A stretch of DNA of 64,000 bases from Archivesica marissinica (GCA_014843695.1 CM026404.1:84908712-84972711), one strand, 5' to 3'. Counted from the first letter of the stretch, positions 1 through 10,025 are shown. Numbers and translations are program-made. The notes: generated from the letters alone by a model not told the origin.

Positions 1-1214
1 TGTGCAGTCTCATCCATCTGTCACGCCAACATGTGCAGTCTCATCCATCTGTCCCACCAACATGTGCAGTCTCATCCATCTGTCCCATCAACATGTGCAG
101 TCTCATCCATCTGTCACGCCAACATGTGCAGTCTCATTCATCTGTCCCACCAACATGTGCAGTCTCATCCATCTGTCCCACCAACATGTGTTGTCTCATC
201 CATCTGTCACACCAACATGTGCAGTCTCATCCATCTGTCACACCAACATGTGCAGTCTCATCCATCTGTCCCACCAACATGTGCAGTCTCATCCATCTGT
301 CACGCCAACATGTGCAGTCTCATCCATCTGTCCCACCAACATGTGCAGTCTCATCCATCTGTCCCACCAACATGTGATGTCTCATCCATCTGTCACGCCA
401 ACATGTGCAGTCTCATCCATCTGTCCCACCAACATGTGATGTCTCATCCATCTGTCACGCCAACATGTGCAGTCTCATCCATCTGTCCCACCACAGTCAT
501 CCTGAAATCCGTAGGACCGCCTGACATGTCAGACAAAAAATCCTTTGGTCAGACAAAATATATTGAAAGTTTAAGTGCATTTTAATCATTTGTTTGACCG
601 GTGTCAGACAGACTCTGGCAAAGTTTCGTGAAGACTGCCACCAACGTGTGAAGTCTCATCCATCTGTCCCGCCAACGTGTGATGTCTCATCCATCTGTCC
701 CGCCAACGTGTGATGTCTCATCCATCTGTCCCACCAACATGTGCAGTCTCATCCATCTGTCCCGCCAATATGTGAAGTCTCATCCATCTGTCCCACCAAC
801 ATGTGCAGTCTCATCCATCTGTCCCACCAACATGTGATATCTCATCCATCTGTCGCGCCAATATGTGAAGTCTCATCCATCTGTCCCACCAACATGTGTA
901 GTCTCATCCATCTGTCCCACCAATATCTGATGTCTCATCCATCTGTCCCACCAACATGTGAAGACAGTGAAGTCTCATCCATCTGTCCCACCAACATGTG
1001 ATGTCTCATCCATCTGTCCCGCCAATATGTGAAGTCTCATCCATCTGTCCCACCAACATGTGTAGTCTCATCCATCTGTCCCACCAATATCTGATGTCTC
1101 ATCCATCTGTCCCACCAACATGTGTAGTCTCATCCATCTGTCCCGCCAACATGTGCAGTCTCATCCATCTGTCCCACCAATATGTGATGTCTCATCCATC
1201 TGTCCCGCCAATAT

Positions 1215-1441
1215 CACAGGCACCAGACACAAAAATATTTTTTTAATTTTTGGCCTATGTCATATGTAAGTAATATATAATAAAGGCAACCAACGAAATT
1301 GAAACATGCATGCAGAAACATCGACGAAAACTAGGTAAAAAGACCAGATCACTGATTTGCCCTCGTGTCCACCGGAAGACCTTCTGTCCCGGGGCGGGAA
1401 ATACCGGTATTTCCCGGCGGTATTTCCCGCCCGTATTTCCC
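1215..1441 (+). mobile_element. Truncated transposon end plus palindromic GGGAAATAC patch
   Basis: Starts CACAGGCACCAGACACAAAA, identical to the terminus of the complete element at 2322-3223, and follows it to about the CTGTC at 1384-1388. It then switches to an inverted-repeat patch built from CGGGAAATACCGG and TATTTCCCG. It shows many single-base deletions relative to the copies at 1760 and 2322 (for example CCTATGTCATATG against CCTATGGTCATATAG), which suggests residual long-read error or decay. Confidence 0.8.
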
Positions 1442-1759
1442 GCCAACGTGTGAAGTCTCATCCATCTGTCCCACCAACATGTGATGTCTCATCCATCTGT
1501 CCCGCCAATATGTGAAGTCTCATCCATCTGTCCCACCAACATGTGTAGTCTCATCCATCTGTCCCACCAATATCTGATGTCTCATCCATCTGTCCCACCA
1601 ACATGTGAAGTCTCATCCATCTGTCCCACCAATATCTGATGTCTCATCCATCTATCCCACCAACATGTGTAGTCTCATCCATCTGTCCCGCCAATATGTG
1701 ATGTCTCATCCATCTGTCCCACCAATATGTGATGTCTCATCCATCTGTCCCGCCAATAT

Positions 1760-2005
1760 CACAGGCACCAGACACAAAAATATTTTTTTAATTTTTGGCC
1801 TATGGTCATATAGTAAGTAATATATAATAAAGGCAACCAACGAAATTGAAACATGCATGCAGAAACATCGACGAGAAACTAGGTAAAAACGACCAGATCA
1901 CTGATTTGCCCTCGTGGTCCCGACCGGAAGACCTTTTTCTGTCCCGGGGCGGGAAATACCGGTATTTCCCGGCGGTATTTCCCGCCCCCGGTATTTCCCG
2001 GCCAA
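1760..2005 (+). mobile_element. Second truncated transposon end plus palindromic patch
   Basis: Same composition as 1215-1441 but without the small deletions: the element terminus begins at 1760 right after GCCAATAT, runs to CTGTC near 1944, and is followed by CCGGGGCGGGAAATACCGG and its inverse. The 31-bp satellite resumes directly after. It therefore represents block amplification after transposon insertion rather than independent insertions. Confidence 0.8.
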
Positions 2006-2321
2006 CCCTGTGTGAAGTCTCATCCATCTGTCCCACCAACATGTGATGTCTCATCCATCTGTCCCGCCAATATGTGAAGTCTCATCCATCTGTCCCACCA
2101 ACATGTGTAGTCTCATCCATCTGTCCCACCAATATCTGATGTCTCATCCATCTGTCACACCAACATGTGAAGTCTCATCCATCTGTCCCACCAACATGTG
2201 AAGTCTCATCCATCTATCCCACCAACATGTGTAGTCTCATCCATCTGTCCCGCCAATATGTGATGTCTCATCCATCTGTCCCACCAATATGTGATGTCTC
2301 ATCCATCTGTCCCGCCAATAT

Positions 2322-3223
2322 CACAGGCACCAGACACAAAAATATTTTTTTAATTTTTGGCCTATGGTCATATAGTAAGTAATATATAATAAAGGCAACC
2401 AACGAAATTGAAACATGCATGCAGAAACATCGACGAGAAACTAGGTAAAAACGACCAGATCACTGATTTGCCCTCGTGGTCCCGACCGGAAGACCTTTTT
2501 CTGTCAACAAATACTTTTTATTTCATCGAGATCGATCAAATAACAACTGAACGGCGCATTGTTTCATCGGGAACAGCAGGAAACGAAAAGTTGTCGTTTT
2601 GGCTGGGCGATCGGTTTTTGACAACATACGATGTGAATGAATGCTTTTTTCTCATTGGTCAAAAATGAAACATGTAAATACATATATAAACAACAGCCAA
2701 TGAAATGCCGCTGTATATTCACCGCGGATCTTATCCAAAATGGAACAATTATTGAATTTTACTTTTGTTTTGTATTTGATTCCTGTATTGCTCTGTTGGA
2801 TCTGCACGCCGAGGCTGCAAACAACATGATTCGCGAGAGAAAGATTCCATTTAACGAAGTAGGAGTGATTTTTAGATGTTATGAGTATTACACTGGGTAA
2901 AAGGCCGAGAAAACATACCGCCAAATCAAAAACGAACACCCAGCCAAAACGACAACATTTCATGTCCTGCTGTTCACGATGAAACAATGTGCCATTCTGG
3001 TGTTATTTGACCGATCTCGATGAAATAAAAAGTATTTGTTGACAGAAAAAGGTTTTCCGGTCGGGACCACGAGGGCAAATCAGTGATCTGGTCGTTTTTA
3101 CCTAGTTTCTCGTCGATGTTTCTGCATGCATGTTTCAATTTCATTGGTTGCATTTATTATATATTACTTACTATATGACCATAGGCCAAAAATTAAAAAA
3201 ATATTTTGTGTCTGGTGCCTGTG
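2322..3223. mobile_element. 902-bp non-autonomous DNA transposon with ~300-bp TIRs
   Basis: Both ends read CACAGGCACCAGACACAAAA inward. The inverted similarity extends about 300 bp per side (2322-2620 against 2930-3223, with some mismatches). The element is flanked on both sides by GCCAATAT (2314-2321 and 3224-3231), an 8-bp target-site duplication, so it inserted into a unit of the 31-bp satellite. An 8-bp duplication is usual for hAT-like transposases, but other superfamilies also make one. The core (2640-2900) has an open frame of 87 codons that I do not recognise; no transposase is visible. Confidence 0.85.
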
Positions 3224-3484
3224 GCCAATATGTGCATTATCAAATATAAACAAACTCTATTGGTCAACCCCAGTATAATCCATGACCCTATTGAAGTGTC
3301 ATTTTCTATTGCTGGAAAGTTGCAAACTAAACATATAATGTGAATGTATGTTATACGGTAGCCTATGGATATTTCAATAGTGGTGTCTAACCGTATTTTG
3401 ACTCGCGAAAATATATTACTATTAAATAAATGTCACTTTACTGGTTATACAAAGAGTAACATGCATTACAGATATGCACACATC

Positions 3485-3601
3485 ATACTTTGCTAGCGGG
3501 TGGTCTATTTTCTTGATGTTTGTTTTCACGACGGACTGTTTTTCTCTCATTAAACGACGTAAATCATCTTTGGTCACAATTTTTTTCTTTTTTGACGCCA
3601 T
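3485..3601 (-). CDS. ZNF830: ZNF830-like zinc-finger protein, first coding exon (partial)
   Basis: The minus-strand ATG at 3601 opens a lysine-rich start (MASKKKKIVTKDDLRRLMRE) that continues KQSVVKTN, then KKIDHPLAKY. This matches the N-terminus of ZNF830/CCDC16, where a basic start and an ELRRLMKEKQ-like helix are followed by a P-[FL]-AKY segment just before the C2H2 zinc finger. In animals ZNF830 is a nuclear protein associated with the spliceosome and needed in early development. A donor AAA|GTATGA lies at 3488-3489; the zinc finger would be on the next exon, which I do not find between 1 and 3484, so the rest of the gene presumably lies beyond the left edge. Coding ends at about 3485-3489 depending on the donor. 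Identification rests on 39 residues of good similarity, recalled not searched. Confidence 0.7.
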
Positions 3602-3840
3602 TTTGAATATGTTTCCTTTAACCGCAGCAACGGATTGTAAGAACGAAGATTTTAATATCTGAAACACATAGCCTTTCGTCAATCTTCTATGATACGTCAC
3701 TTATTTTGACCTATGTTTCGTTACTCGATCTTATAATTTATTCGTCTATTCCAGGCATGGATAATATTTGATGGTGGCTCTGTAGCACAAAGTGAAAGTA
3801 GAAATAAATAACTCGTGTTATATTTGTAATCCTTCATTGG
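3602..3840. promoter_or_regulatory. Probable ZNF830 5' region, possibly shared promoter
   Basis: Unique sequence immediately upstream of the ZNF830-like start codon on the minus strand. It contains TACGTCA at 3693-3699 (CREB/ATF-like). MGME1 lies downstream on the opposite strand and its first coding exon has a 3' splice site, so an upstream noncoding exon must exist; this is a reasonable place for a divergent promoter, but no transcription start can be proven from sequence. Confidence 0.25.
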
Positions 3841-3845
3841 TGAGT

Positions 3846-4072
3846 GGGGCCTCCGTGGCAGAGCGGTTAACGTCGTTGAGTTCAAATCACTTGCCCCTCA
3901 CCGTTGTAGGTTCGAATCCCACTGGGATGTTGAGTTTTCATGTGAGGAAACTTGTTTGAGACTGGTCGATGGTTCTACACAGATGGCAAAAACCGTAATC
4001 TATTGACCCAAGAGGCTAGGCTGTTCATTCAACTTTGAACCCCAAAATAAATAAACGGACAAAATCCTGAGT
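3846..4072 (+). mobile_element. tRNA-derived SINE
   Basis: The head resembles a class II tRNA (Ser/Leu-like): GCCTCCGTGGCAGAGCGGTT acts as A box and GGTTCGAATCCC (3910-3921) as B box, with a long region between them. A unique body follows and the copy ends in AAATAAATAAA near 4050. It lacks the features of a functional tRNA because there is no matching 3' acceptor stem. It was transcribed by RNA polymerase III and mobilised by a LINE, by family analogy. Confidence 0.75.
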
Positions 4073-4344
4073 CTTGTCTCATTCTATGGTAACTTGTGTA
4101 CAGTTGAACACTTACACAATTTACCCGTCACACTTAGTCCAAATATATATACTATAGTATAGGACTACTGTCACACCGTGGTAATTTCTTCAGTGGAAAC
4201 GAAATAGCAAGATTACCATGGGCATACCAGCCAGTTTTCAGGCCTCCGGTTGGAGTTGGTGAATAAATTGTTGTCGTAATATTTTACAGCAGGTAAAATA
4301 TATATTAGAAAATCCACGTAAATCAAAATCATGTGGAAGTGTGG

Positions 4345-4492
4345 TAGCATATTCGCTTTAAGTGCGAAAAGGCTCGGAGTTTGCACCCAACTGTAGCCGT
4401 TACGATTGTGCCACAAGGCATTGAATTCCACATTGCCTCTTCTCGTGGCGATGGATTCCATCAATTCTGAGGTTTAGAGAGTGATAAATATA
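4345..4492 (+). mobile_element. Degenerate SINE fragment
   Basis: Contains the body and tail of the SINE type seen better at 13290-13522 (minus): TTACGATTGTGCC, then CCTCTTCTCGTGGCGATGGA, TTCCATCA and GAGAGTGATAAATATAAGTT. The tRNA-like head is not recognisable. Confidence 0.6.
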
Positions 4493-4540
4493 AGTTCTTT
4501 CTGTGATTCACATGGCTGGCTGCTTAAGACAGGTTTGACT

Positions 4541-5870
4541 TTATCTGCTTCTGATCATAAGGTGTAGGAATTCCTTGGTATACCTGCCACTGATCATAAG
4601 GTAGAGGAATTCCTTGGTATATCTGACACTGATCATAAGGTGTAGGAATTCCTCGGTATATCTGACACTGATCATAAAGTAGAGGAATTCCTCGGTATAT
4701 CTGACACTGATCATAAGGTAGAGGAATTCCTCGGTATATCTGACACTGATCATAAGGTAGAGGAATTCCTCGGTATATCTGACACTGATCATAAAGTAGA
4801 GGAATTCCTCGGTATATCTGCCACTGATCATAAGGTAGAGGAATTCCTCGGTATATCTGACACTGATCATAAGGTAGAGGAATTCCTCGGTATATCTGCC
4901 ACTGATCATAAGGTAGAGGAATTCCTCGGTATATCTGACACTGATCATAAAGTAGAGGAATTCCTCGGTATATCTGACACTGATCATAAGGTGTAGGAAT
5001 TCCTTGGTATATCTGACACTGATCATAAGGTAGAGGAATTCCTTGGTATATCTGACACTGATCATAAGGTAGAGGAATTCCTTGGTATATCTGTCACTGA
5101 TCATAAAGTAGAGGAATTCCTCGGTATATCTGACACTGATCATAAGGTGTAGGAATTCCTTGGTATATCTGCCACTGATCATAAGGTAGAGGAATTCCTT
5201 GGTATATCTGACACTGATCATAAGGTAGAGGAATTCCTTGGTATATCTGTCACTGATCATAAAGTAGAGGAATTCCTCGGTATATCTGACACTGATCATA
5301 AGGTGTAGGAATTCCTCGGTATATCTGACACTGATCATAAAGTAGCGGAATTCCTTGGTATATCTGCCACTGATCATAAGGTAGAGGAATTCCTCGGTAT
5401 ATCTGACACTGATCATAAGGTGTAGGAATTCCTGGGTATATCTGACACTGATCATAAGGTGTAGGAATTCCTCGGTATATCTGACACTGATCATAAAGTA
5501 GAGGAATTCCTTGGTATATCTGACACTGATCATAAGGTGTAGGAATTCCTCGGTATATCTGACACTGATCATAAAGTAGAGGAATTCCTCGGTATATCTG
5601 ACACTGATCATAAGGTGTAGGAATTCCTTGGTATATCTGCCACTGATCATAAGGTAGAGGAATTCCTTGGTATATCTGACACTGATCATAAGGTAGAGGA
5701 ATTCCTTGGTATATCTGACACTGATCATAAGGTAGAGGAATTCCTCGGTATATCTGTCACTGATCATAAAGTAGAGGAATTCCTTGGTATATCTGCCACT
5801 GATCATAAGGTGTAGGAATTCCTTGGTATATCTGTCACTGATCTAAGGTAGAGGAATTCCTTGGTATATC
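4541..5870. repeat. 39-bp tandem array, ~34 copies
   Basis: Unit of 39 bp built on CTGATCATAAGGTAGAGGAA followed by TTCCTCGGTATATCTGACA; GGTGTAGG and AAAGTAG are alternating variants. Because 39 is divisible by three, the minus strand stays open for 421 codons as a 13-residue repeat; this is a by-product, with no start context, domain or splice support. It lies between ZNF830 and MGME1, probably in the first MGME1 intron or the intergenic space. Confidence 0.95.
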
Positions 5871-5954
5871 CACAGGGATTCGGCACGTTTGGGGGTACTA
5901 GTATATATATTTAAGTATATATACTAGTACCCCCAAATGTGCCGAATCCCTGTG
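5871..5954. mobile_element. 84-bp near-perfect hairpin: solo MITE termini head to head
   Basis: CACAGGGATTCGGCACGTTT runs inward from 5871 and its inverse ends at 5954, with a short AT-rich centre (TATATATATTTAAGTATATA). The arms match the termini of the larger elements at 10074-10639 and 30555-31045. It is therefore a minimal derivative consisting almost only of the palindromic end, located 78 bp before the 3' splice site of the first MGME1 coding exon. Confidence 0.8.
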
Positions 5955-6043
5955 CTTATATCTGCCTCTGCCTCATTACTGTTAGATGTGTCATAATAAA
6001 AATTATCTTTCTGTTTTGTTCTCCTCTTTCAGGTGTTAACAGA

Positions 6044-6548
6044 ATGCTGTGTCAGAACATTATACGTAACTGTATGATCAGGAAGCTCTGGAATGCGACA
6101 TGTGTTAACTGTGTAAGTAGGACATGTGTAGTGTCGCACTGTGCCAGAATGTACTCATCTAAACAATTTGATATCAACCAGATTGCTTTGTCTAACAGGG
6201 AAAACAGTTCCCTGGATGGAGTAAAAAAGTCAGTTAAACAGAAAGTGAAAGTGTCTAAGACTAAGAAAGATGTGGTTGACACTAAACAACAGCAGACTGA
6301 GATTTTTATTCCCGACTGGTTTAGTGTTGTACTGGAAAGTCCGCTGTACTCGGACAAACAGATTGATCGTTCAAAACACGCACAATTCAAAGAATTTGTT
6401 GAAGAATTAGACATTAAATACATGCCATCAGTAAGCACAGTAATCAAGAAAACAGAATCGAAAACTCAGCAAGAAGTGTTGAGGAAATGGAAGGAATCAA
6501 AAACGAGAGAACTTGGTGGAGAGGAACAGTTTCAGAACTATCAACAAG
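6044..6548 (+). CDS. MGME1: MGME1 mitochondrial exonuclease, exon 1 of 4 (coding)
   Basis: Start of a complete gene: coding 6044-6548, 7744-7954, 9890-10025 and 12595-12753, giving 336 residues (human protein about 344). MGME1 is a single-strand-specific RecB-type (PD-(D/E)XK) nuclease that processes DNA ends during mitochondrial DNA replication and degradation. Exon 1 is preceded by a 3' splice site (CTCTTTCAG, ends 6032), so a 5' noncoding exon exists. The first ATG after it begins an Arg/Cys-rich, acid-poor N-terminus (MLCQNIIRNCMIRKLWNATC), as expected for a mitochondrial presequence. The conserved family segments include FIPDWFSVVLESPLY and MPSVSTVI, then LRKWKESKTRELG. The donor is CAACAAG|GTATGA (phase 1). 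Exon joins were checked by reading frame and family similarity; no transcript evidence. Confidence 0.92.
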
Positions 6549-6591
6549 GTATGATCAACAATGTGTGTAGAGAAACACTGGAAGGTGATCA

Positions 6592-6786
6592 ATGGGATTT
6601 GAGAATAATTGATCTATGACTGGGATTTGAGAATAATTGATCTATGAATGCGATTTGAGAATAATTGATCTATGACTGGGATTTGAGAATAATTGATCTA
6701 TGACTGGGATTTGAGAATAATTGATCTATGACTGGGATTTGAGAATAATTGATCTGTGACTGGGATTTGAAAACAATTGATCTGTG
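6592..6786 (+). repeat. 28-bp tandem repeat, ~7 copies
   Basis: Unit GGGATTTGAGAATAATTGAT plus CTATGACT, starting 43 bp after the donor of MGME1 exon 1 and ending where a SINE begins. It lies in intron 1. Confidence 0.9.
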
Positions 6787-7023
6787 TCTGTCAGAATAGC
6801 GCAGTGGTTAGCGCGCTCGCTTCTCACCAATGAAACCCGGGTTCGATCCTCGGGCCGGGAAGTATGTGAGATGGTATGGTGGTCGCCAGATCGGACATGT
6901 GGGTTTTCTCCGGGTACTCCGGTTTCCTCCCGCATGAATGATCACATTTACGCTTTTATCCGCGCCAATGAGAGTGATTAATATAAGTTGTTAAAACTTA
7001 CTTCGTAAAATAAATAAAGTTTA
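6787..7023 (+). mobile_element. tRNA-derived SINE (bivalve-type central domain)
   Basis: The head has an A box-like AGCGCAGTGGTTAGCGCGCT and a B box GGTTCGATCC (6841-6850). The central conserved stretch contains GGGTTTTCTCCGGGTACTCC and GGTTTCCTCCCGCA, typical of the SINE superfamily widespread in bivalves and other metazoans (naming from memory). The tail is TTAATATAAGTTGTTAAAAC and ends in AAATAAATAAAGTTTA. Related copies lie at 9626-9857, 10964-11091 (minus), 23407-23610 and, as tail only, 57947-58022. Confidence 0.85.
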
Positions 7024-7743
7024 CAAAAAACCAATAAATCAATTGATCATGCACAAGAAATATCGATTTCAGCTGGGACTGTTTACCATAACACAACTGC
7101 CCATTGATGACACTTTGGAATGAGAATTACCACTGTGTGGCACAGAAGTTTGGGGTCTGGGCAAATGATTCCTAGCGTCCGGTTATCCCAAAATATATAG
7201 GGACATTAAGATATATACAGAAACACCAGTGACTTGACACTGCACACACATTTAGTTTAAACATATTTTATTGCTTTCGAATAACATACATATACACAAA
7301 ATGCACAATATACAACAAATGAAATGTAACGAATATTATATTAGTGAAACTGTTATAATTTATAAGAAGCAAATGGGTTGAGTCACAAGTTTTACCAACA
7401 TTAGTGATGACCCTCCCCTTAGATCAAACATATGTAACAGAATGGACAGACTTTTTCTACGATTCTTAAACACACATAAAAGACTGTATTCAATCAAATA
7501 TAAATATGACATCTATCACATGATGGAGAACATGCTACTGGTGAATGGATACCGGCACCATTTTGTCTGATCACTTCATCTGTACAGAGCCGGGCACAAA
7601 TTTTAAATTAGTCATTAGAGCACCAACTGGATTGAGGTCCCAAACGCGATTAATATAATGTTGATAGAACTTATTTTGCAAATGAAGCTAAAATAAATTG
7701 GTGTCTATCTATTGTGTCAAGTATTTTGACTATCTTATTTCAG
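7024..7743 (+). other. Rest of MGME1 intron 1
   Basis: AT-rich sequence with no coding signal. The stretch 7645-7702 (TTAATATAATGTTGATAGAA through AAAATAAATT) is a decayed SINE tail related to that of the copy at 6787. The intron ends with the acceptor TCTTATTTCAG at 7743. Confidence 0.6.
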
Positions 7744-7954
7744 AAACAATTGGGAAAGGCATTGACCTACATAAGTGTATTGAGCTACACCTGAAGGGCT
7801 GCAAGGATTTCAAGGTTAATCCTGGTAATGAAGGTCACTGGAAGAGTGTTCAGGCAGCACTAGGTGAAGTACACAATGTCAGAACCCTCGAACATGACTG
7901 TGTTCACCCGGAGATGTTCTACAGAGGAAAGTTTGACTGCATGGCACAATTACG
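7744..7954 (+). CDS. MGME1: MGME1 exon 2
   Basis: Completes codon 169 (G|AA) and encodes residues 169-238 plus two bases of 239. It contains the family's conserved GKGIDLHKCIE helix, a VQAALGEVHNVRTLE segment equivalent to the human VQHILKDVSGVRALE region, and FDC with the metal-binding Asp at residue 233. Acceptor TCTTATTTCAG|A, donor ATTACG|GTACAA. The reading frame happens to run 25 bp past the donor to a stop in the intron. Confidence 0.9.
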
Positions 7955-8019
7955 GTACAAAACATTAAAAGTACTATGATAATAATAAAGACTTTATTTA
8001 ACGAGAGAATTTAAGTACT

Positions 8020-8080
8020 GCACTAGTTATACCGTATATGGGCAACCGGTAGTGACGATAAATAAACGTAAAACAAACAC
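8020..8080 (+). mobile_element. SINE tail fragment
   Basis: TATGGGCAACCGGTAGTGAC followed by GATAAATAAACGTAAAAC matches in inverse the end of the element family seen at 55640-56047, 14202-14462 and 57755-57940. Only the terminal part is present. Confidence 0.6.
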
Positions 8081-8089
8081 AAGGTAAAT

Positions 8090-8357
8090 TATATTATTTA
8101 TATATTTCGGGTTTTGCGCCTGCATCAGCACCATTTTGGGCTATATCACTGACGGGCAGTTTACCTAACAACACCTTTCCTGGGCAGGCTTCAACGGTTA
8201 ACCAGTACTTGGGTGCACCAACCTCCGTAAGAAACTGCCAACTTTTTCATATAAATGAGACACGGTTTGAGCGGGGCTCGAACCCATGACCATCAGTGAT
8301 GATTGGTTACAGTGGTATACAAGTGAGCGACCTTAACCACTCAACCATGGAGGCGGA
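8090..8357 (-). mobile_element. tRNA-derived SINE with (ATA)n tail, minus strand
   Basis: Read on the minus strand: GTCCGCCTCCATGGTTGAGT starts a class II tRNA-like head with B box GGGTTCGAGCCC, then a body with AGTTGGCAGTTTCTTACGGA and a terminal GCAAAACCCGAAATATA. It is the same family as the full copy at 26224-26491, whose target duplication defines the ends. Confidence 0.85.
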
Positions 8358-8404
8358 CTCACAAGATAAATTAACAGTTCAAATACAAAGGCTTACCTTA
8401 GCAT

Positions 8405-9452
8405 GTCACAAAATATAAACCATGCAGTCTTAGTAGCAGCACGGTTCTGTTACACAATATAAACCATGCAGTCTTAGTAGCAGCACGGTTCTGTTACAAA
8501 ATATAAACCATGCAGTCTTAGTAGCAGCACGGTTCTGTCACAAAATATAAACCATGCAGTCTTAGTAGCAGCATGGTTCTGTCACACAATATAAACCATG
8601 CAGTCTTAGTAGCAGCACTGTTCTGTCACACAATATAAACCATGCAGTCTTAGTAGCAGCATGGTTCTGTCACACAATATAAACCATGCAGTCTTAGTAG
8701 CAGCACACTTCTGTCACACAATATAAACCATGCAGTCTTAGTAGCAGCAAGGTTCTGTCACACAATATAAACCATGCAGTCTTAGTAGCAGCACACTTCT
8801 GTCACACAATATAAACCATGCAGTCTTAGTAGCAGCATGGTTCTGTCACACAATATAAACCATGCAGTCTTAGTAGCAGCATGGTTCTGTCACACAATAT
8901 AAACCATGCAGTCTTAGTAGCAGCACGGTTCTGTCACAAAATATAAACCATGCAGTCTTAGTAGCAGCATGGTTCTGTCACACAATATAAACCATGCAGT
9001 CTTAGTAGCAGCATGGTTCTGTCACACAATATAAACCATGCAGTCTTAGTAGCAGCACGGTTCTGTCACACAATATAAACCATGCAGTCTTAGTAGCAGC
9101 ATGGTTCTGTCACACAATATAAATCATGCAATCTTAGTAGCAGCACTGTTCTGTCACACAATATAAACCATGCAGTCTTAGTAGCAGCATGGTTCTGTCA
9201 CACAATATAAACCATGCAGTCTTAGTAGCAGCATGGTTCTGTCACACAATATAAACCATGCAGTCTTAGTAGCAGCATGGTTCTGTCACACAATATAAAC
9301 CATGCAGTCTTAGTAGCAGCACGGTTCTGTCACACAATATAAACCATGCAGTCTTAGTAGCAGCACAGTTCTGTCACACAATATAAACCATGTAGTCTTA
9401 GTAGCAGCACAGTTCTGTCACACAATATAAACCATGCAGTCTTAGTAGCAGC
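8405..9452. repeat. 44-bp tandem array, ~24 copies
   Basis: Unit of 44 bp: AATATAAACCATGCAGTCTT, then AGTAGCAGCATGGTTCTGTC and ACAC. Variants occur mostly at the CATGGTT/CACGGTT/CACACTT position. It is highly homogeneous, located in MGME1 intron 2. Confidence 0.95.
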
Positions 9453-9625
9453 CCATTCTGCCCCTTAGATTGTCAACATCTCCATGGAAATGTTTAGTCT
9501 GTACATGGGGCGTCCCTAACATTATTACAACTTTGTACAAATGATCATCATATGACAGCCCGATGCTGGCACGCCCACGTTAGTAGCTTCATTGATGATT
9601 TCATGAACTCTTCTACTATTATTAT

Positions 9626-9857
9626 GGCTGTCCGATTAGCGCAGTGGTTAGCGCGCTCGCTTCTCACCAATGCAACCCGGGTTTAATCCTCGAACCGGGA
9701 AGTATGTGAGATGGTAGGTGTTCGCCAGATCGGACAGGTGTGTTTTCTCCTCCTACACGAATGACCACATTTACACTTTCATCCGTGCCAACGAGAGTGA
9801 TTAATATAAGTTGTTAGAACTTGCTTCGCAATCGTTGTAAAATAAATAAAGTTTAAA
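9626..9857 (+). mobile_element. tRNA-derived SINE, slightly truncated centre
   Basis: Same family as 6787-7023: TTAGCGCAGTGGTTAGCGCG head and the same TTAATATAAGTTGTTAGAAC tail, but the central CTCCGGGTACTCCGG stretch is deleted. It ends 33 bp upstream of MGME1 exon 3, so its T-rich tail region forms part of the branch-point neighbourhood. Confidence 0.8.
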
Positions 9858-9889
9858 CTTTAATATTTGTTTCTATTATTATAACTCAG

Positions 9890-10025
9890 GGATACTCTGT
9901 GTTTGATTGAATGGAAAACATCTACTAGACCAAAACCCCTGCTGAGTGCAACATACGACAATCCTCTGCAAGTGGCAGCTTACATCGGTGCTGTAAATAG
10001 AAGTGGCCTTGTGAAACAGTTTGAC
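9890..10025 (+). CDS. MGME1: MGME1 exon 3 (catalytic motif)
   Basis: Encodes the rest of codon 239 to residue 284. It contains LCLIEWKTSTRPKP, the family's catalytic (D/E)xK strand (human LCVIDWKTSEKPKP): Glu246 and Lys248 lie 13 and 15 residues after Asp233, the same spacing as in the human enzyme. The human Asp is replaced by Glu here, which the PD-(D/E)XK fold tolerates. DNPLQVAAYIGAVN follows, also diagnostic. Acceptor ATAACTCAG|G, donor TTTGAC|GTAAGT, phase 0 at the end. Confidence 0.93.

Larger units (their letters stand above)
1..2321. repeat. 31-bp satellite array, interrupted
   Basis: Unit of 31 bp (TGTGCAGTCTCATCCATCTG followed by TCCCACCAACA or variants). Blocks lie at 1-495, 637-1214, 1442-1759 and about 2006-2321. 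The first block is dominated by GTGCAGTC units; later blocks carry GTGAAGTC, GTGATGTC and GCCAATAT variants. Between blocks sit a 140-bp unique patch (496-636) and two copies of a transposon end fused to a GGGAAATACCGG palindrome (1215-1441, 1760-2005). The last three blocks and the transposon ends form a compound unit of about 550-565 bp. Open frames through the array only reflect lack of stops. The array continues off the left edge of the window. Confidence 0.95.

Noticed and set aside
3846..3930. tRNA-Ser/Leu gene
   Set aside because: A tRNA-like head only; the 3' half of the acceptor stem is replaced by SINE body sequence.
4541..5806. 421-codon minus-strand frame with 13-residue repeat
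   Set aside because: A 39-bp tandem unit without stops gives this automatically; composition and lack of flanking exons argue against a gene.
6549..6619. Extension of MGME1 exon 1 to the stop at 6619
   Set aside because: The tail matches nothing in the family and falls in a 28-bp repeat; the donor at 6549 joins in phase to exon 2 and restores the conserved GKGIDLHKCIE segment.
8405..9452. CRISPR-like regular repeats (also 4541-5870 and 18970-19975)
   Set aside because: Repeats are head to tail with no unique spacers, in a eukaryotic intron or intergenic setting.
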